A DNA stretch of 41,377 bases from an uncultured Oscillospiraceae bacterium (GTDB lineage: Bacteria > Bacillota > Clostridia > Oscillospirales > Oscillospiraceae), in contig CANRHH010000022.1 in the NCBI GenBank assembly GCA_947630375.1, positions 1 to 41,377 on the forward strand. The letters are read 5' to 3'. A program made the position numbers and the translations under genes. This document shows, piece after piece, positions 38,166-41,377 of this stretch (positions within the stretch are counted from its first letter, which is position 1; each line of letters opens with the position of its first letter). Below the pieces are notes generated by a model. That model saw only the letters and a program-made list of their open reading frames with translations. It searched no databases and had not been told where the DNA came from.

Positions 38166-39968
38166 TTACTTTGTCAGCTCCTCCATCTCGTCTAAGAGCT
38201 GGCCGAAGAGCTCCAGGGCGTCGTTCACCGGCGCGGGGCTGCCCATGTCCACCCCCGCCATCTTCAGCAGGCTGATGGGGTCGGCGCTGGAGCCGCCGGA
38301 GAGGAATCGCTTGTAATCCGCCACGGCGCTCTCGCCCCCGGTGAGGATCCGGTTGGCCAGGGCCACGGCGGCGGCGAAGCCGGTGGCGTACTGGAAAACA
38401 TAGTAGTTATAGAAGAAATGGGGGATCCGGGACCACTCCAGGACGATCTGCTCATCCTGGACCATGTCCGGTCCGAAGTACAGCGCGTTCAGGGCCCGGT
38501 ACTTCTCACAGAGGGCGTCGGCGGTGAGGGTCTCGCCCGCCTCGGCCATGCGGCCCATCTCCAGCTCAAACTCGGCGAACATGGTCTGCCGGTAGAGAGT
38601 GCCCTTGAACTGCTCTAAGAAGTGGTTGATAAGATAGGCCCGGCGGGTCTTGTCTTCCGTCTTCCCCAGCAGATAGCGGGTCAGCAGCACCTCGTTGCAG
38701 GTGGAGGCCACCTCGGCCACAAAGATCACATAGTCGCTGTTGCAGTAGGGCTGGTTCTTGCAGCTGTAGGCGCTGTGCAGGGCGTGGCCCATCTCATGGG
38801 CCAGGGTGAACATGCTGTCCAGCGTGTCCTTCTGGTTCAAAAGCACATAGGGGTGGGGCCAGCTGGAGCCGGAGGAATAGGCCCCGCTGCGCTTGCCCTC
38901 GTTTTCATACACGTCGATCCAGCGCTTTTCAAAGCCCTCCTTCAGCAGCGCCACATAGTCCTCTCCCAGCACCGCCAGGGCCTCCAGCACCGTGGCCTTG
39001 GCCTGCTCGTAGGGGATCTTCTCCGCCGCGTCGGGCACGATGGGGGTGTACACGTCGTACATGTGCAGCTCCTCCACGCCCAGCAGGCGCTTGCGCAGGG
39101 AGACATAGCGGTGCATTTTGTCCATATTGGCGTGGACGGCCTCGATCAGGCTGGTGTACACCTGCACGGGCACCTCGTTGCCGAACAGGGCGGCGGTCAG
39201 AGTGTCCGGGTATTTCCGGGCATCGGCGAAGAAGCGGCGCTGCTTGAACTCTGCGTCCAGGGCGGCGGCCAGGGTGTTCTTATAGGCGCCGTACTGCCTG
39301 TACATATTCTCAAAGGCGCTGCGGCGCAGGGCCCGGTCGCTGCTCTCCAGCAGGGGGCCGTAGGAGCCGTTGGTGAGGGGGTGCTCCTGCCCCTGGCTGT
39401 CCACCGCCGGGGGGAACTTCAGGTCCGCGTCCCGGAAGGTGCTGCTGATGTTGTCCGGCGCGGCGGTCATCTCCCCGGTGGCGGCCAGCAGAGCCTCTTC
39501 GGCGGGGGAGAGGATGTGCGCCGCCTGGCGGCGGATCCGCTCCAGGGGCCGGCGGTAGGTCTCCAGCTCCGGCTGGGCTATGAAGAACAGGTTCAGCCGG
39601 TCCTCCGGGATGGCCATGATCTCCGGCGCGGCGAAGGCCGAGGCCCCGGAGGCGGCCACCATGCGGCTGATGGCTTTGCCCTTCAGATCCTGATAAAAAG
39701 CGTCGCCCGTGTCCTGGTCGGAGGCCAGAAAGGCGTAATTATAGAGCTTCTCCAGCCGCAGGGAGACTTCGTCGTCCTGCCGGAGATAGCTCAGCAGCTC
39801 CTCGGCGCTGTCGCCTAAACGGCCCTGAAAAGCGGCGATCCGCTCCGGCAGATCCTTCAGGGCCTCATATTCCTGAAACCAGGCCTGGTCGCTGGGGAAG
39901 ATGTCCGCCAGGTTCCAGGTAAACTCCACCGGGACCTCCCGGCGCTTGGGCAGGGTGTTTCGTTCCAT
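38166..39968 (-). CDS. pepF: Oligoendopeptidase F (M3 metallopeptidase)
   Basis: A 600-residue cytoplasmic zinc peptidase that degrades peptides of about 7-20 residues. The M3 zinc site HEMGHALHS lies near residue 390, with the third ligand Glu in FVAEVASTCNE (~415). EVPVEFTWNLADIFPSDQAW (~11) and RRQAAHILSPAEEALLA (~145) are typical of PepF, and the length matches the usual ~600. ATG 39968 has GGAGGAG about three to five bases upstream; the longer in-frame extension crosses the promoter. It has a strong promoter at 40000-40027 and is followed by the acetyltransferase gene. Confidence 0.95.
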   Translation of the reverse strand: MERNTLPKRREVPVEFTWNLADIFPSDQAWFQEYEALKDLPERIAAFQGRLGDSAEELLSYLRQDDEVSLRLEKLYNYAFLASDQDTGDAFYQDLKGKAISRMVAASGASAFAAPEIMAIPEDRLNLFFIAQPELETYRRPLERIRRQAAHILSPAEEALLAATGEMTAAPDNISSTFRDADLKFPPAVDSQGQEHPLTNGSYGPLLESSDRALRRSAFENMYRQYGAYKNTLAAALDAEFKQRRFFADARKYPDTLTAALFGNEVPVQVYTSLIEAVHANMDKMHRYVSLRKRLLGVEELHMYDVYTPIVPDAAEKIPYEQAKATVLEALAVLGEDYVALLKEGFEKRWIDVYENEGKRSGAYSSGSSWPHPYVLLNQKDTLDSMFTLAHEMGHALHSAYSCKNQPYCNSDYVIFVAEVASTCNEVLLTRYLLGKTEDKTRRAYLINHFLEQFKGTLYRQTMFAEFELEMGRMAEAGETLTADALCEKYRALNALYFGPDMVQDEQIVLEWSRIPHFFYNYYVFQYATGFAAAVALANRILTGGESAVADYKRFLSGGSSADPISLLKMAGVDMGSPAPVNDALELFGQLLDEMEELTK

Positions 39969-39999
39969 AAGCTCCTCCGAAAAAAATAAAGTTATAGGT

Positions 40000-40027
40000 A
40001 TTATAGCACAGTTCTTTCGGCCTGCAA
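40000..40027 (-). promoter_or_regulatory. Promoter of pepF
   Basis: On the minus strand TTGCAG (40027-40022), 16 bases, a perfect TATAAT (40005-40000). Confidence 0.75.
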
Positions 40028-40091
40028 AGTCCGGAAGGGTCATGAATATATTATTATGGAACTGTTTTTATTATAAAACGGCGTGCCGCTC

Positions 40092-40105
40092 GCCGCTAAA
40101 GCGGC
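40092..40105 (+). repeat. Small hairpin in the leader of the LysM protein
   Basis: GCCGCT-AA-AGCGGC ahead of the LysM/GH18-like gene. It may be a leader hairpin; no T-run follows. Confidence 0.3.
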
Positions 40106-40129
40106 AACCGCGGCAGAATGGAGATTGTT

Positions 40130-41266
40130 ATGAAGCTATACACTGTCCGCCCCGGCGAGACCCCCGCCTCCGTGGCCAGGCATTTTGGAGTGGAGACCGG
40201 GGAACTGCTCCGGCTCAACCAGCTGCGGGACCCCTGCCGGCTCACCGCCGGGCTGGCCCTGGTCCTGCCGGAGGGGGAGGACGCCCCCCAAAAGATCCTG
40301 GAGCTGAGCGCCGTGGCGGAGCTGAGCACCCCGGCGGCGCTGTGGGAGGAGCTGCTGCCGGCCCTGAGCTGGGTCTGCCCCTTTTGCCGCCGCCCCAGGC
40401 CCGAGGGCCTGCCGGGGCCGACGGAGGCGGAGCGGCGTCTGCTGGCCCTGGCGGGGGAGGCCGGCGCCGCGCCGCTGCTGACTTTGGCCAATTTGGACGG
40501 AGAGGGCCATGCCTCCGCCGCCCTGGCCCACAGCCTCTTAGGCGCCGCCCCGGCCCGGCAGAAGCTGCTGGACCAGGTGCTGCAGGCCCTGGAGGAGGGC
40601 CCTTACCGGGGGCTGCATCTGCACTTTTGCTGCCTGCACCCCTTTGACCGGGAGAATTACAACGCCTTTCTCCGGCTGGCCGCCCCGGCCCTCCACGCCG
40701 GGGGCTGGTATCTCTCCACGGCCCTGGCCCCCAAGGCGGACGACGGGGAGCGGAGCCTTTTCAGCTCCGCCCACGACTATGCCGCCCACGGCCAGATGGC
40801 GGACCGGGTGACCCTGCTGGCCTGCGACTGGGGCACCGCCACCGGCGCGCCCCAGCCGGTCTCCCCGCTGCACCGGATCCGGGAAGTGCTGGATTACGCC
40901 GCCGGGAAGCTGCCTTTGGGCAAGCTCTCCCTGGCCCTGTCCGGCCAGGGCCGGAGCTGGGAGCTGCCCTGGCGGCTGGGGGGCCGGTCAACGGCCCTGA
41001 GCAACGCGGCCGCGGCCAATTTGGCCGTGGCCGACGGGGCGGAGGTCAAGCTGGACCCCCTCTCCCGAAACAGTTATTTTCTCTGCGCCGGGCCGGGGGA
41101 CCGGCGGCGGATGGTCTGGTTTGAGGACGCGCGGGGCGTGGCCGCCAAGCTGCGCTTAGCGGAGGACTACGGCCTGGCCGGGCTGTGCTTTCTGGGCGGC
41201 AGCCGCCCGGACCGGACGGCCCTGGCCTATGTCCGGAGCCGGGCCGCCCCGCGGGATATATTTTAA
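40130..41266 (+). CDS. LysM protein with a degenerate GH18 (SleL/YaaH-like) domain
   Basis: A 378-residue protein. Residues ~1-47 are one LysM domain (YTVRPGETPASVARHFGV..LNQL..LVLP), a peptidoglycan-binding module. The rest resembles GH18 spore-cortex enzymes (SleL/YaaH): LTLAN near 117, GPYRGLHLHFCCLHPFDREN near 157 and a C-terminal barrel. The catalytic DxxDxDxE falls on R160-GL-H163-L-H165-F-C167: all acidic residues, including the essential Glu, are gone. No signal peptide is visible, as in cortex-layer SleL-type proteins. Start ATG 40130 follows GGAGATTGTT; ATG 40118 would precede the site. A non-hydrolytic, wall- or spore-binding role is inferred. Confidence 0.82.
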   Translation: MKLYTVRPGETPASVARHFGVETGELLRLNQLRDPCRLTAGLALVLPEGEDAPQKILELSAVAELSTPAALWEELLPALSWVCPFCRRPRPEGLPGPTEAERRLLALAGEAGAAPLLTLANLDGEGHASAALAHSLLGAAPARQKLLDQVLQALEEGPYRGLHLHFCCLHPFDRENYNAFLRLAAPALHAGGWYLSTALAPKADDGERSLFSSAHDYAAHGQMADRVTLLACDWGTATGAPQPVSPLHRIREVLDYAAGKLPLGKLSLALSGQGRSWELPWRLGGRSTALSNAAAANLAVADGAEVKLDPLSRNSYFLCAGPGDRRRMVWFEDARGVAAKLRLAEDYGLAGLCFLGGSRPDRTALAYVRSRAAPRDIF

Positions 41267-41270
41267 AATC

Positions 41271-41297
41271 AAGCCCTCCGGCAAAGCCGGAGGGCTT
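41271..41297 (+). terminator. Hairpin after the LysM gene
   Basis: AAGCCCTCCGGC (41271-41282), loop AAA, GCCGGAGGGCTT (41286-41297). Perfect twelve-base arms with only a weak T-rich tail; likely terminator. Confidence 0.75.
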
Positions 41298-41316
41298 GTC
41301 TCAGCCTGTCAAAGAA

Positions 41317-41346
41317 CCCGGCGTATGAGTTAAGCCATACACCGGG
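41317..41346. repeat. Inverted repeat near the right edge
   Basis: CCCGGCGTATG (41317-41327) and CATACACCGGG (41336-41346) pair with one C-A mismatch around an eight-base loop. It could be an operator or leader hairpin for the gene that may begin at 41370. Confidence 0.4.
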
Positions 41347-41369
41347 AATTGAAATATAAGGGGGCAAGA

Positions 41370-41377
41370 ATGTGCAA
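41370..41377 (+). CDS. Possible start of the next gene (truncated by the window)
   Basis: ATG at 41370 is preceded by AAGGGGG with six bases between, a plausible ribosome binding site. Only eight bases are visible, so nothing can be said about the product. Confidence 0.25.

Noticed and set aside
1-41377. Mobile element, prophage, CRISPR or defence system
   Set aside because: No transposase, integrase, terminal repeat pair, spacer array or defence-type gene was recognised; codon and base use are even throughout apart from a mild dip at the acetyltransferase gene.

Overview
The window looks like chromosomal DNA from a GC-rich, spore-forming Clostridia member, probably in or near the Oscillospiraceae (Flavonifractor/Lawsonibacter-like). 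That placement is inferred from gene content and style. There are strong AGGAGG ribosome binding sites, consensus sigma-A promoters sitting in AT-rich islands, AddAB instead of RecBCD, YtvI and YlmC/YmxH sporulation-type proteins, a large 2-hydroxyacyl-CoA dehydratase activase, and T-box-era style riboswitch control of methyl metabolism. I see no rRNA, tRNA, CRISPR array, transposase or phage gene. Nearly all of the window is tightly packed chromosomal core.

Layout. 1-5989 is a folate one-carbon block. The start of fhs (formate-THF ligase) lies on the minus strand behind a ZTP-like riboswitch with a terminator. On the plus strand run fchA, folD, folT and the 5-formyl-THF cyclo-ligase, with a THF riboswitch between folD and folT. 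A BspA-type surface protein and its divergent XRE regulator, with twin operators, sit between the two halves. 6009-7632 holds a DUF378 membrane protein, a candidate small RNA, an unknown 135-residue protein and greA. 7669-12276 holds a two-gene 2-hydroxyacyl-CoA dehydratase activase system and a DUF1294 protein. 12293-14513 holds a metallophosphoesterase and a histidine phosphatase-GNAT fusion. 14692-18824 holds a PurN-like protein without its catalytic residues, a short aspartokinase, a YtvI-type permease and a class I aminotransferase. 18967-25783 is addB-addA, followed by rpmE. 26168-32534 (minus) is one long operon: hflX, GNAT, yigZ, MetH activation domain, metH, metF. 32624-35057 (minus) holds ylmC/ymxH, parB/noc-like and metK with a SAM-I riboswitch. 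35382-37485 is a YtrA-type GntR/ABC/zinc-ribbon/permease operon. The end holds a sugar O-acetyltransferase, pepF and a LysM plus degenerate GH18 protein.

How the genes work together. Formate is activated by Fhs, then interconverted by FchA (cyclohydrolase) and FolD (dehydrogenase). FolT imports folate and the cyclo-ligase recovers 5-formyl-THF. MetF makes 5-methyl-THF, MetH (with a separate reactivation domain) makes methionine, and MetK makes SAM. Three different RNA sensors (ZTP-like, THF, SAM) sit on this single pathway within 35 kb. The best leads for something unusual are the FolD that has lost both cyclohydrolase residues next to a dedicated cyclohydrolase, the PurN paralogue with all four catalytic positions changed, the GH18 domain with a lost catalytic motif, the twin-operator surface protein, the terminator that contains the ylmC ribosome binding site, and an orphan ~100-nt transcript unit at 6402-6502.
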